Source of the DNA: Pseudaeromonas sp963677375
Lineage (GTDB): Bacteria > Pseudomonadota > Gammaproteobacteria > Enterobacterales > Aeromonadaceae
DNA length: 64,000 nucleotides
NCBI GenBank assembly: GCA_963677375.2
Contig: CAXXIF010000011.1
Location: forward strand, 62,001-126,000
Direction of reading: 5' to 3'
Numbering within the stretch: the stretch's first letter is position 1; the number at the start of each line of letters is the position of its first letter. The position numbers were made by a program, and so were the translations under genes. Positions 20,952 through 33,788 of the stretch are shown here, one piece after another. The notes beneath the pieces are model-generated. The model saw only the letters and a list, made by a program, of their open reading frames with translations, did not search any database and had not been told where the DNA came from.

Positions 20952-22112
20952 ATGATCATTGAAATCATCTCTACCGGCGACGAAGTGCTCACCGGTTTTA
21001 CTGTCGATACCAATTCAGCCTGGCTGTGTCAGCGTCTACTCGATCACGGTTGGCAGGTTCGCCGACGACAAACGGTCGGTGATCGGATGGATGACCTGGT
21101 TGATATTCTGCAAGAACGCGGACAGGTTGCCGATATTCTGATCGTCAATGGCGGCCTGGGGCCGACATCGGATGACAAGACGACAGAGGCGGCAGCTTTG
21201 GCGGCCAACGTTGACCTCGAACTCCGGGAAGAGTGGTTACAGCTACTCATCGACCGCTACAGCACCCGTGGGCGCGCCATGCCGGAGAGTAACCGGAAGC
21301 AGGCCATGCTGCCGACGGGGGCCACCCTTATTCATAATCCCATCGGTACCGCCTGCGGCTTCCACCTTGCTATCGGCAAGGCTCGCTGTTATTTCACTCC
21401 CGGCGTCCCGTCAGAATTCAAACGCATGGTCGATGAACAAATACTCCCGGATCTAGGCACCTGCTTTGTACATGGCAATACCGAGGTTCGTCGCTATTTC
21501 ACCTTCGGCGTCTCCGAGTCCTCGCTCAGCGATCGACTCGATACCCAAGCCTGGCCCGCACACATCGATCTTGGCTACCGCTCGTCCATGCCGATTATCG
21601 AACTCAAGCTCATCAGCCAGCAAGCCGAACAAACCGACTTTGCCACCGCAGAACAACAACTGTTGGCTGTCATAGCCCCGTTTCTGGTGGGTACAGATGA
21701 GCTGAATTTACCTCGGGAATTACACCATAAGCTGGGGAACCGAACGCTGCAGGTGTATGAATCTGGCTCTGCAGGCAGGTTGATCCATTCATTAGCGCAA
21801 GAGATCCCAACGTTGACCGGCAGGCTGGAACAACTGCCAGAACAGGCAGAGTCGCTGTTCGAGCACGTAAAAAAGAATCAAGGACTCACCTTGGCAGTTG
21901 GTTGTGAAACCGAACAGGGAATTCCAATTGCCTTGTGGGATGGTAACGTTGGTGCCGCACAGACGCTAAAGGTCGGCATTCAAAACCCGAGCCTGCGTCA
22001 GGGGATCATCGCATTTGCAGCACAAGACATGTTACGACGTTATCTGAATCAGGAACCCCTTCTGGGTGCCTATGAAACATTGCAGCGCACCGAAGAGCTC
22101 ATTGCGAACTAG
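20952..22112 (+). CDS. CinA-like protein (YfaY type)
   Basis: 386 aa. The N-terminal MoCF/CinA domain (about 1-245) has IISTGDEVLTGFTVDTNSAW, VNGGLGPTSDDKTTEA and FTPGVPSEFKRM; in related proteins it hydrolyses ADP-ribose and similar dinucleotides. The C-terminal domain aligns with the CinA nicotinamide-mononucleotide deamidase domain but the usual AESCTGG motif is degenerate (YESGSAGRLI), as in E. coli YfaY, so deamidase activity is unlikely. The ATG follows GAGGAT at a long spacing. The terminator at 22158 follows the gene. Confidence 0.88.
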   Translation: MIIEIISTGDEVLTGFTVDTNSAWLCQRLLDHGWQVRRRQTVGDRMDDLVDILQERGQVADILIVNGGLGPTSDDKTTEAAALAANVDLELREEWLQLLIDRYSTRGRAMPESNRKQAMLPTGATLIHNPIGTACGFHLAIGKARCYFTPGVPSEFKRMVDEQILPDLGTCFVHGNTEVRRYFTFGVSESSLSDRLDTQAWPAHIDLGYRSSMPIIELKLISQQAEQTDFATAEQQLLAVIAPFLVGTDELNLPRELHHKLGNRTLQVYESGSAGRLIHSLAQEIPTLTGRLEQLPEQAESLFEHVKKNQGLTLAVGCETEQGIPIALWDGNVGAAQTLKVGIQNPSLRQGIIAFAAQDMLRRYLNQEPLLGAYETLQRTEELIAN

Positions 22113-22157
22113 CAGGGCCGCTACGGCGGCCTTAATCATGCTCGAAATTCAAAAACA

Positions 22158-22186
22158 AAAACCCCGCCAAAGCGGGGTTTTCTTTT
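22158..22186. terminator. Intrinsic terminator between cinA-like gene and the rrn operon
   Basis: AAAACCCCGC (22158-22167), loop CAAA, GCGGGGTTTT (22172-22181), then CTTTT. A- and T-rich on both sides, so it can end both the plus-strand gene and the minus-strand rRNA operon after tRNA-Thr. Confidence 0.88.
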
Positions 22187-22190
22187 GTCG

Positions 22191-22266
22191 TGGTGCTGAT
22201 ACCCAGAGTCGAACTGGGGACCTCACCCTTACCAAGGGTGCGCTCTACCAACTGAGCCATATCAGC
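22191..22266 (-). tRNA. tRNA-Thr (GGT)
   Basis: 76 nt, GCTGATATGGCTCAGTTGG at the 5' end, anticodon loop TTGGTAA inside a 5-bp stem, GTTCGA in the T loop, and an encoded CCA. Last gene of the rRNA operon, as in E. coli rrnD-type operons. Confidence 0.96.
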
Positions 22267-22303
22267 ACGTATCTCGTGCGATATCCGGTCTGACCGTATA
22301 TCT

Positions 22304-22334
22304 AAATTGGGTGTCTGCAAGTAGCGTCCTACTC
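22304..22334 (-). repeat. Relic of a second 5S rRNA 3' end
   Basis: AAATTGGGTG at 22304-22313 is repeated exactly at 22368-22377, the boundary of the 5S gene. The following bases (TCTGCAAGTAGCGTCCTACTC) match the 5S 3' end (CCTGGCAGTGTCCTACTC) with a small insertion. This looks like the leftover of a duplicated 5S gene between 5S and tRNA-Thr. Confidence 0.55.
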
Positions 22335-22375
22335 ACTGACTAGCCCTGTCGCTAGTGCAACAGAGTCAAATTGGG

Positions 22376-22493
22376 TGCCTGGCAGTGTCCTACTCTCGCA
22401 TGGCGAATGCCACACTACCATCGGCGCTACAGCGTTTCACTTCTGTGTTCGGCATGGGTACAGGTGGTTCCACTGCGCTATTGCCGCCAGGCA
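22376..22493 (-). rRNA. rrf: 5S ribosomal RNA
   Basis: 118 nt from TGCCTGGCGGC to GACACTGCCAGGCA; the ends pair as helix I. Internal CCATGCCGAACACAGAAGTG is the conserved 5S loop region. Confidence 0.96.
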
Positions 22494-22567
22494 TAAATCT
22501 TCAATCTGGGAATAAGCTGACTCGTTCTGTCTACCGTCACAAGCATTTAAAACTTCTTGGGTGTTGT

Positions 22568-25456
<2,889 letters not shown>

Positions 25457-25590
25457 ATACAACCCCAAGAAGTCTTTCGACTTAAGCGGCCGTAATCACA
25501 AGGACTGTGATACAACAATTTTTGTTTTCGCCAAGAAGTTCCAAAACGCTTGTAACTGTATTTAGAACTTTTTGAATCAGCTTTTCCAGA

Positions 25591-25602
25591 TTGTTAAAGA
25601 GC
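25591..25602 (-). promoter_or_regulatory. boxA antitermination site in the 16S-23S spacer
   Basis: Minus strand GCTCTTTAACAA, identical to the boxA in the 16S leader at 27598-27609; recruits the Nus antitermination complex before 23S. Confidence 0.8.
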
Positions 25603-25660
25603 ATGATTTCGTAAGAAATCAGAGATAAATGAACTACTTATCTCTGCATTCTCGCGCTAG

Positions 25661-25736
25661 TGGCGTCCCTTAGGGGATTCGAACCCCTGTTACCGCCGTG
25701 AAAGGGCGATGTCCTAGGCCTCTAGACGAAAGGGAC
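25661..25736 (-). tRNA. tRNA-Glu (TTC) in the 16S-23S spacer
   Basis: 76 nt starting GTCCCTTTCGTCTAGAGGCC, anticodon TTC in CCCTTTCACGG, GTTCGAATCC T arm, encoded CCA. Sole spacer tRNA of this operon. Confidence 0.96.
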
Positions 25737-25919
25737 GAAATTCGCGCTTTGCAATGCAACGCATTGCAGCGAATTTCGTATCAGGCGACGTTTCGCTTGC
25801 GAAACTAGCGGCAAAGTAGCGATGACCGCTACAGAACCTGCTGATACAAAATCGCAGTGCTCTCTCTACATCAATCAAGCAATCTGTGTGAACACTCAAC
25901 AAGATTTGGTGTCGGTCGT

Positions 25920-27461
<1,542 letters not shown>

Positions 27462-27597
27462 AAGTTTGGCGCTCAATGAATTTTGAATTAACTGTTGCCG
27501 ATCCTTTCGAATCGTCTTGGTCACTTCATCAGTCATTGCATATCAATTTTTTTGACATCCAATTCCTGTGAGTGCCCACACAGATTGCTTGATTTGA

Positions 27598-27609
27598 TTG
27601 TTAAAGAGC
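27598..27609 (-). promoter_or_regulatory. boxA antitermination site in the 16S leader
   Basis: Minus strand GCTCTTTAACAA, the standard rrn boxA, about 137 nt before the 16S 5' end. Confidence 0.82.
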
Positions 27610-27638
27610 GTGACAGCCTTGGCTGTCGTGGGATGCGC

Positions 27639-27666
27639 ATCTTACGCTTCCCGAGTTCAGAGTCAA
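27639..27666 (-). promoter_or_regulatory. rrn promoter P2
   Basis: Minus strand TTGACT (27666-27661), 16-nt spacer, TAAGAT (27644-27639). The bases after -10 are GCGC, a GC-rich discriminator typical of stringently controlled promoters. Confidence 0.75.
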
Positions 27667-27765
27667 GCACATTTTACTGTGGTTGCTCTGGGGCGTTTCG
27701 GCCCTGCTGGTACCGCTGGCATCACCTTCCGAAGAGTGCGTGCTTTGCCGTGTCAGCGAGGCGGC

Positions 27766-27793
27766 ATTATAGGGACATCGAACGTTCGTGCAA
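27766..27793 (-). promoter_or_regulatory. rrn promoter P1
   Basis: Minus strand TTGCAC (27793-27788), 16-nt spacer, perfect TATAAT (27771-27766), then GCCGCC discriminator. An A/T-rich stretch lies just upstream (27795-27840). With P2 it forms the usual tandem rrn arrangement. Confidence 0.8.
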
Positions 27794-28045
27794 GCGACTT
27801 TTAGCTTAAATCATGAGAAAAACAACGATTTGGGGTTATCTGCAGCTAATACATAATAATTCACAGGCTTATCCACATTTTCGTGCTTTATTGGTGTCGC
27901 GTTTTAGTAAATAGTGGAGAAAAAATGTTAAGTCGCTAGCGTAAAGCAGTTATGTCGTTGGCTCCACAGCAGCCAAGCCTCTAACATGAAGCTGTTTTAA
28001 TCTGTTGCTTTCTTTGTATTTCTTATCAACTTGGTGACCATTGCG

Positions 28046-28594
28046 ATGAATACATCCCAAAACTCGTATTTTCGAGCTTCAGCCATGGCCTTCGGCTTGG
28101 CCGTATTGTTCTACGTTTTAGCATCCGCCTTTTCCACAGCGATCGATGCCGCCCTATTTGCAAGCCTAGCTGCTTTGGTATCCGGGCTATTAACCCCGCT
28201 ACTCATCTGCCGCGGTGCTTGTACTACTTCCGCCAAGGAATCCAGAGCCCAAAACCCTCAAGCAACATCACATGCGGTTATGAGCGCAACACATGATGCG
28301 GCGATCATTACAGATGCCAAGACGCTCTATGTTGGTAACTTGCCCTATAGAGCCAATGAAGCGGCGATCCGTAAACTGTTTTCAGAATATGGGCAGGTGA
28401 TCTCGGTTCGTTTGGTCAAAGATAAGGAAACGGGAAAACGGCGCGGCTATGGTTTTGTCGAAATGCCGGAGAAAGAAGCCCATGCCGCGATCGCGGCCTT
28501 GAACGAAACTGAATATCTGCAACGAACGCTGAAGGTTCGCGAGGCTAATGAAAAACGGGAAAGCCTTGAGTCATCAGATGAGAATGAGGCCTGA
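28046..28594 (+). CDS. Membrane-anchored RRM RNA-binding protein
   Basis: 182 aa from the ATG at 28046. Two hydrophobic helices close to the N-terminus (AMAFGLAVLFYVLASAF and DAALFASLAALVSGLLTPLL, about residues 13-55), a flexible linker, then one RNA recognition motif (about 90-165) with RNP2 LYVGNL and RNP1 RGYGFVEM, and an acidic tail. Both RNP motifs keep the aromatic residues that stack on RNA. Similar membrane-plus-RRM proteins occur in Vibrio and relatives but their RNA targets are unknown to me. A TTG start at 28031 would add five residues. It diverges from the rRNA promoters. Confidence 0.85.
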   Translation: MNTSQNSYFRASAMAFGLAVLFYVLASAFSTAIDAALFASLAALVSGLLTPLLICRGACTTSAKESRAQNPQATSHAVMSATHDAAIITDAKTLYVGNLPYRANEAAIRKLFSEYGQVISVRLVKDKETGKRRGYGFVEMPEKEAHAAIAALNETEYLQRTLKVREANEKRESLESSDENEA

Positions 28595-28606
28595 GCACTA
28601 ATTTCT

Positions 28607-29392
28607 TTATTCAGACCACTCGATGAGTGATTCAAGGCCGTAAGACTGCAATGCAGTCTGTAATAGACGAGCCTTGTTATCGAGCCGAGTACAGTACGCC
28701 CAAGCCTCCCCATTTTCTGCATCATTTACTCCCCCCACTAAACTCTGCACTCGGCGGGCCACCGCCGAGCCTGAGTCCACCAACATGACACCAGGCAATG
28801 CGAGCAAGATCTCCTCCTTGAGCAGCGGGAAATGGGTACATCCCAATATGATCGTATCGGGCGATGTGTCCGCCTCACGCCAGGGCGCTAAGATCTCGTG
28901 GATACGAGCCTGATCAACCGGCTCTCCAGCCAGCTTGCGTTCCGCCTGAATGACCAGCTCCGTTGAACCGCAGCGCAGTACTCTATGATGTGTGGCAAAT
29001 TCGAGAATCAACTTCTCGGTATAGGGCCGGGAAACCGTCGCCGGCGTGGCCAACAAACCAATACACCCATTCCTGGTCAGCTTGGCGGCCGGCTTGATAG
29101 CAGGGACTACTCCGACGACAGGCACAGATAGCAGGGTTCGTAATGACGGAAGAACCTGGGTACTCGCCGTGTTGCAGGCAATGACGACCAAATCCACCGG
29201 ATGGCGCGCGACGACACGACTGATCAAACCGCAGCAACGATGAACCAGCTCATGTGCAGGCAATTCACCATAGGGGAACTTGGCGTTATCAAAGAGATAG
29301 ATGTAGTCCAGGTTCGGAAGCACATGGCGGATCTCATCGTAAACCGACAAACCACCAACTCCAGAGTCAAATATCAGAACTCGCTTACTCAC
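28607..29392 (-). CDS. murI: Glutamate racemase MurI
   Basis: 261 aa. Makes D-glutamate for peptidoglycan in the cytoplasm. FDSGVGGLSV at the N-terminus binds the substrate; the two catalytic Cys are in VIACNTAS and LGCTHFPL. The start is GTG at 29392 with a strong AGGGGG upstream. It follows btuB on the same strand as in E. coli; the btuB-murI gap holds a hairpin that could reduce read-through. Confidence 0.95.
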   Translation of the reverse strand: MSKRVLIFDSGVGGLSVYDEIRHVLPNLDYIYLFDNAKFPYGELPAHELVHRCCGLISRVVARHPVDLVVIACNTASTQVLPSLRTLLSVPVVGVVPAIKPAAKLTRNGCIGLLATPATVSRPYTEKLILEFATHHRVLRCGSTELVIQAERKLAGEPVDQARIHEILAPWREADTSPDTIILGCTHFPLLKEEILLALPGVMLVDSGSAVARRVQSLVGGVNDAENGEAWAYCTRLDNKARLLQTALQSYGLESLIEWSE

Positions 29393-29473
29393 ACATCCCC
29401 CTCACGCAGGGGGCATATAATACCCTCATGTCTCGAGCTGGCATAGCATGCTGGCAATCCCCGAGATCATGAA

Positions 29474-29491
29474 AAGGGGCCTTAGCCCCTT
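29474..29491 (-). terminator. Hairpin between btuB and murI
   Basis: Minus strand AAGGGGC, loop TAAG, GCCCCTT followed by TTC: a 7-bp stem with a short T tail. Probably a partial terminator of btuB, letting murI be expressed separately. Confidence 0.6.
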
Positions 29492-29520
29492 CATCTACCT
29501 GTAACTCATCGACTAATCCG

Positions 29521-31395
29521 TTAAAGCTGGTAATTCACCGTCATATAGAAGGCTCGTCCAGCCGCAGGATAACCCACAGCTGTTTCATATTGCTTGTCCA
29601 GCATGTTGGCCAAGCGGCCCTGCAATTTGAGATGCGGATTCACCGAGTAGCCGACACCCATATCCCAGAGGCTATAACCGCCCAGCTTGACGGTATTGGT
29701 TGCGTCATCATAGCGTTCGCCCTGATAAATCCAGCTCAGAGATCCTTCCCACTGCTGCACGTTAGCCTGAGCAACCCACTTGGCATTACGTTTGGCAATC
29801 CGCTGCAACTGCTTATCGCGCACCGTATCCTGAGGGTCCTTCAAGTCAGCCGACAGACGATGGCTGATTTGCGCAGTATCAAATTCGGCCTCCAGCTCCA
29901 GACCATCGATTCGCGCCTGTCCTACATTCTCGGGACGCCACAAGCCACTATCATCCGGTGCCCACTGGATCATCTGGTCGATATCGTTGCGATAGCCGGT
30001 GACACGCCAGATCACCATTTGCGTCACGCCATCCAGCATTAACTCACGGTTTTTGGACTCTTCCGGCTGAAGATCCGGGTTGCCGGGGGTATAAGCATCC
30101 GGGAAATAGAGATCGTTGAAAGAAGGAGCGCGGAAGCCGGTGCCATAACGGCCACTCAATCGATAATTGGCAAAGAAAGTCCAGCCCGCACCTGCTTGCC
30201 AGGTGTTATGCCGACCGTACTGATCATTATCATCGGTTCGGCCACTCAGTTCGGCTTGCCAAGCACCTTGCTGATATTGGCTCAGGGCGTATAAACCTGT
30301 GTTGTCACGACCATGGGTATCATCGGAATAAGCAACGCCGCTGGAAACTGAATCCGGCGTCAGGCGTTCACGTCGCCAGTCGATACCCGTTCCCAGGCGC
30401 CAAGCATCCGTCAGCGTCAAATCATGCAGCCAGCTGAGATTATATTGACGGATGTAGGTCCGATCTTGTGCCGCATCATGGCTGATGCTATCGGGATAGT
30501 TATAGAGATCTTCGCGCCCATAGTTACCCTGGAGTTCACTCTGATACTTACCCTCATGGTAACGACCGCCGATCAAATAGCTTTGATTATCGGACCAAGT
30601 CTCTTTACGTTCATGTTGCGATCCCCAACTGCCGGAATAGGAATTATCGTATTGGGCCTGGTTGCGGAACCAGCGGGCTGTTGTAAACAGATCCAGATGA
30701 TCGTTCAGCGCCTGTTGGTAATCCAGCATGGCGTTGTAACCCTCATAGCCATGCTCATCACCATCATTCACGCCCGCAACCGGGTGAACGTTATAGCCGT
30801 CTTCTTGCTCAAAACCGGCAGCGCCCTTGAATTGTCCGGCTTTGCCGACCGTGGTTGCGCTGTTCCAGGCCAGTTGCCGCTCACCTAGGGAACCGGCTCC
30901 GCCACTAAATTGGTGACGTTGGGTTCCGACATCGGGCCGAGTAATAATGTTGATGACACCACCAATAGCGTCAGCCCCATAAATAGAGGCCCGAGCACCG
31001 CGGACATATTCGATACGTTCGACCTGATTGAGTGGCAGATCATTCAGATTGGCACCACCCGAGGTGATGGCATTGACCCGAATGCCATCCACCAGCACCA
31101 GTGTTTGCGCCGATGTCCCGCCCCGTACCGCCGTTGAGGCGCTCTGGCCATGGCCACCATAACTGATAGTCTCCACGCCCGGCAGAGTACGCATCACTTC
31201 AGTGACCGTTTTGGCTTGCAGGCGTGAAATCTCTTCGCGGGTAACAATATTGACGGGAGCAAGAATAGAGGCTTCCGGTTCGGCAAAGCGCGAGGCGGTA
31301 ACCACCATCGTCTGTTCCGTCGATGGGGAGTCAGCTTGTGGTGCAGCAATAGCTGCCACGGGCAGCAAGCCTGCTACCCAGAATGATTTGCTCAT
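29521..31395 (-). CDS. btuB: TonB-dependent vitamin B12 receptor BtuB
   Basis: 624 aa outer-membrane receptor (E. coli 614). The signal peptide MSKSFWVAGLLPVAAIAAPQ is followed by a TonB box-like TMVVTASR. The plug domain runs to about residue 150 (ETISYGGHGQSASTAVRGG, IYGADAIGGVINIIT) and the 22-strand barrel ends in an aromatic-flanked strand FYMTVNYQL. It imports cobalamin using TonB energy. The upstream cobalamin riboswitch supports B12 over other TonB substrates. B12-dependent MetH in the same window is one user of the imported cofactor. Confidence 0.94.
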   Translation of the reverse strand: MSKSFWVAGLLPVAAIAAPQADSPSTEQTMVVTASRFAEPEASILAPVNIVTREEISRLQAKTVTEVMRTLPGVETISYGGHGQSASTAVRGGTSAQTLVLVDGIRVNAITSGGANLNDLPLNQVERIEYVRGARASIYGADAIGGVINIITRPDVGTQRHQFSGGAGSLGERQLAWNSATTVGKAGQFKGAAGFEQEDGYNVHPVAGVNDGDEHGYEGYNAMLDYQQALNDHLDLFTTARWFRNQAQYDNSYSGSWGSQHERKETWSDNQSYLIGGRYHEGKYQSELQGNYGREDLYNYPDSISHDAAQDRTYIRQYNLSWLHDLTLTDAWRLGTGIDWRRERLTPDSVSSGVAYSDDTHGRDNTGLYALSQYQQGAWQAELSGRTDDNDQYGRHNTWQAGAGWTFFANYRLSGRYGTGFRAPSFNDLYFPDAYTPGNPDLQPEESKNRELMLDGVTQMVIWRVTGYRNDIDQMIQWAPDDSGLWRPENVGQARIDGLELEAEFDTAQISHRLSADLKDPQDTVRDKQLQRIAKRNAKWVAQANVQQWEGSLSWIYQGERYDDATNTVKLGGYSLWDMGVGYSVNPHLKLQGRLANMLDKQYETAVGYPAAGRAFYMTVNYQL

Positions 31396-31449
31396 AGAAT
31401 TCCCTAATGCGCGTAGTGTCTATGAAAAATGGAGGGCCGATGGCTCGGC

Positions 31450-31638
31450 AATGGCTCAGGCAGGTCTTCGGGCTCGGAGGCAATGTACCTTGGATGACGA
31501 CTTCCCACCGGTGCCGGCAGTGTCTGGGTCAATGATCTTGACCCGTGTCATCCTTGTTCCTCCATACCGCTGCGCGTCAGCTCCGGATTCTCACCGGATT
31601 CCCTTTTAAGCTGTAGCACCAGAGTGGGCGGGATTATA
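31450..31638 (-). ncRNA. Cobalamin riboswitch controlling btuB
   Basis: On the minus strand: GGTGCTACAGC, then AAAGGGAATCCGGTGAGAAT, CCGGAGCTGACGCGCAGCGG, later GCCGGCACCGGTGGGAAG and CCCGAAGACCTGCCTG. These are the conserved blocks, including the B12 box, of the AdoCbl riboswitch. A TATAAT (complement of 31633-31638) lies just upstream as the likely -10. High cobalamin should repress btuB. The far boundary is approximate. Confidence 0.9.
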
Positions 31639-31684
31639 AGAGCTTACCCCCGTCATGTATACAGAGGTAAGTCTGCGAATTAAC

Positions 31685-32224
31685 TCACGTTTTTTGCGGG
31701 TAATTGATGCTGAGGTATGGCCTCTCGTCAATATTCAGCTTGGCCTTGAGATATACAGTTAACACAAAGAAGAAATTAGCCAGCACGTTGGCAAAGCGTG
31801 GCAACGTCGGCTCGAAACGTATCCCAGCTTCATCCAGCCGAACCAGCATTCGCACTATCTTCTTGGCATTACAGCGGCACAGATGTAACGCAGGAACCGG
31901 CTGGGGTCCCTGAGGTAACACAAATCCGTTCACGCGCTCCCCACTGGCTCGCAGATAATCGTCATAACGCTCTTTCAACCACTCGATATTCTCCTCGAAG
32001 ATACCGTTTTTACCGCGAACCGAACCATTCAGATGGTAAATGAGCGTTTGCAACGCCTGTAGATCTTCTCGGATCTCTTGAAAATCGGCGGGTAATTGCG
32101 CCAGCACCTGACCGACTTGGCAGCACAACTCGTCCGTTAGAATTTCATAATCACAGGTCGGTTTGGTTTCAAAAATAAAGGGATAACAGAGCTCACGCAG
32201 ATCGGGAGTACGAGAAAGGGCCAT
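31685..32224 (-). CDS. Cobalamin adenosyltransferase-like (PduO-fold) protein
   Basis: 179 aa, all helical, MALSRTPDLRELCYPFIFET at the N-terminus. The C-terminal part resembles PduO-type ATP:cob(I)alamin adenosyltransferases: a helix ALHLCRCNAKKIVRMLVRL where family members have an Arg-rich RRAER helix, and FANVLANFFFVLTVYLK where they have YLNRLSDLLF. The active-site Arg, Glu and Asp of those motifs are replaced, so catalysis is doubtful. It lies directly upstream of the btuB riboswitch, transcribed in the same direction, which supports a B12 link. Start chosen at 32224 with AGGA upstream; 32275 is an in-frame alternative. Confidence 0.6.
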   Translation of the reverse strand: MALSRTPDLRELCYPFIFETKPTCDYEILTDELCCQVGQVLAQLPADFQEIREDLQALQTLIYHLNGSVRGKNGIFEENIEWLKERYDDYLRASGERVNGFVLPQGPQPVPALHLCRCNAKKIVRMLVRLDEAGIRFEPTLPRFANVLANFFFVLTVYLKAKLNIDERPYLSINYPQKT

Positions 32225-32303
32225 ATCAGAATCCTGCAACGAAGAGAGGTCACCAGCGCAGGAGTGTGCCTGCACCCGGAGGTGCAGGCAATCATTCAGG
32301 CCG

Positions 32304-33656
32304 TTAACTGGCTAGAGCGGCGAGGACACCAAACATCCGTTGGTTGAAGTTGTTAAAATTATTGAATACGGCCTCAAGCGACGGATCGGGAGATCCGACC
32401 TGATTCGCAACCACCCACTTGCTTAACGTATTTTGCTGCTCGGGCTCAAAGGTCGAGTTGGCCTGTGCCATCATTTCCTGGAGCTGTTGCAGATAATCAG
32501 CCAATGGGGCCAGTACCTCTTGAGTTGCCGCCGGGGTTGTGGCGACGGTCGCCTGCTTCGCAACCTGTGGCGATGGCTCGGGGTTTTCGGTCGGAGTCTG
32601 GGCAACGGGAGCAGCAGATGCAGTGGTTTGCGTCAAAGCAGCACTCCAAGCGACTGTTTGTTGCTGTTTCAGATCCAGTGACATGCTTGCTAGTTGGGTA
32701 TCATCCAACTGGAACTGTTGCGCCATATCGAAGGCCCCTTGCAGATCACCACTGAAAAAGCGATCGGATAGAGAGCCCATCTGTTGCACCAGAGAACCAA
32801 TAGACTTCAGTTCATCCGGATTCAGATCGCCCTGTACTGAAAAACTAAAACTGGCCGTGTGGGAGTAAAAGAAGTTGGCGCTGCTCGCTGTCAGCCTGTC
32901 ACCGCTAGCTGCGCCATCGGCTTGTCCCGGACTGCCAACTTCCGCATATGCCCCCAACGCTTTGCGATTCATCTGGGCACTTCCCTGTTGCATGCGCCAT
33001 TGCTGGGAATCATCAAACTGAAGCGTCACCCGGTCGCCTTCCTTGGTCGTTAGCTCCAGACTGCCCTGATTGCGGGTTGCTGCGCTGGCTTGTGCCACGG
33101 CCACGGAGGAGGAAACTTGAGTCGCATCCGCTGCAGAGCCGAACAACTCCTGCTCGAACTTGCCCAAGCCCTCCTGAATGACGGCATAACTCTTATCAAT
33201 CCCCTTACCAAGATCTTCGCTGAGCATGCCCATATCCGTGAGTTCTTTGCGCGCTTCACCAAACCCTTGCTCAATACCCTTTTGCGCTTGTGCCAGCATG
33301 CCTTTCAGTTTTTCGTCATCGCCCCCCTCGGCCTGCGCCTGGCGAATACGGCCCGTGACAAAACCCAGTACGTTCTTGGCAACCGCCTTATAATCGAAGC
33401 CCAACGGATTATCTTCGCTGGGTTCAGTTGCCGTGTCGGTCGCGGGCGCCTGGGTGGGAGCGGCATTAAAACTATGACCATCCAGAGATAAGCTCTTGCT
33501 GATGGAAACATATAACACCATCTGGCCAACCCGTACCGGTGTGGCTAAATCGACCCGATCTTGTGCCTGTTCTGCCTTTGCCTGCCCCTGGATTTGGGTA
33601 TGCCCCTTGTGTTTCAGACTCGGAAATAGCGAGTCATGCAATCCGTCCACTTTCAT
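32304..33656 (-). CDS. DUF5610 domain protein
   Basis: 450 aa, low in Cys, rich in Gln, Ala and Ser; no signal peptide or membrane segment. The segment DYKAVAKNVLGFVTGRIRQAQ (about residues 85-105) with the following helices EKLKGMLAQAQKGIEQGFGEA and LGKGIDKSYAVIQEGLGKFE fits DUF5610. The middle part is beta-like (LELTTKEGDRVTLQF, ANFFYSHTASFSFSVQG) and the C-terminus helical. The ATG at 33656 has GGAGGTGA at ideal distance, so the longer open frame upstream is not used. Function unknown; the layout suggests a secreted or surface-related protein lacking a classical signal, but that is a guess. Confidence 0.75.
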   Translation of the reverse strand: MKVDGLHDSLFPSLKHKGHTQIQGQAKAEQAQDRVDLATPVRVGQMVLYVSISKSLSLDGHSFNAAPTQAPATDTATEPSEDNPLGFDYKAVAKNVLGFVTGRIRQAQAEGGDDEKLKGMLAQAQKGIEQGFGEARKELTDMGMLSEDLGKGIDKSYAVIQEGLGKFEQELFGSAADATQVSSSVAVAQASAATRNQGSLELTTKEGDRVTLQFDDSQQWRMQQGSAQMNRKALGAYAEVGSPGQADGAASGDRLTASSANFFYSHTASFSFSVQGDLNPDELKSIGSLVQQMGSLSDRFFSGDLQGAFDMAQQFQLDDTQLASMSLDLKQQQTVAWSAALTQTTASAAPVAQTPTENPEPSPQVAKQATVATTPAATQEVLAPLADYLQQLQEMMAQANSTFEPEQQNTLSKWVVANQVGSPDPSLEAVFNNFNNFNQRMFGVLAALAS

Positions 33657-33788
33657 AGCGTCACCTCCGACACTTAACCTTGTCTTGATTATCGGCACGA
33701 GTGAACAAAACTTGACCGTTTTTTGCTGGACAATCTGCGATCTGTCCTTACAATTTCGCCCCTCCAAAGCCAGAGCACGAGACACAAG

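Larger units (their letters stand above)
27462..28045 (-). promoter_or_regulatory. rRNA operon leader and promoter region
   Basis: About 580 nt between 16S and the RRM gene. It holds boxA (27598), promoter P2 (27639) and promoter P1 (27766), described separately. The stretch beyond 27794 is AT-rich on the side upstream of P1 and could act as an UP element; the promoter of the divergent RRM gene must also lie there but is not evident. No gene is supported. Confidence 0.75.
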
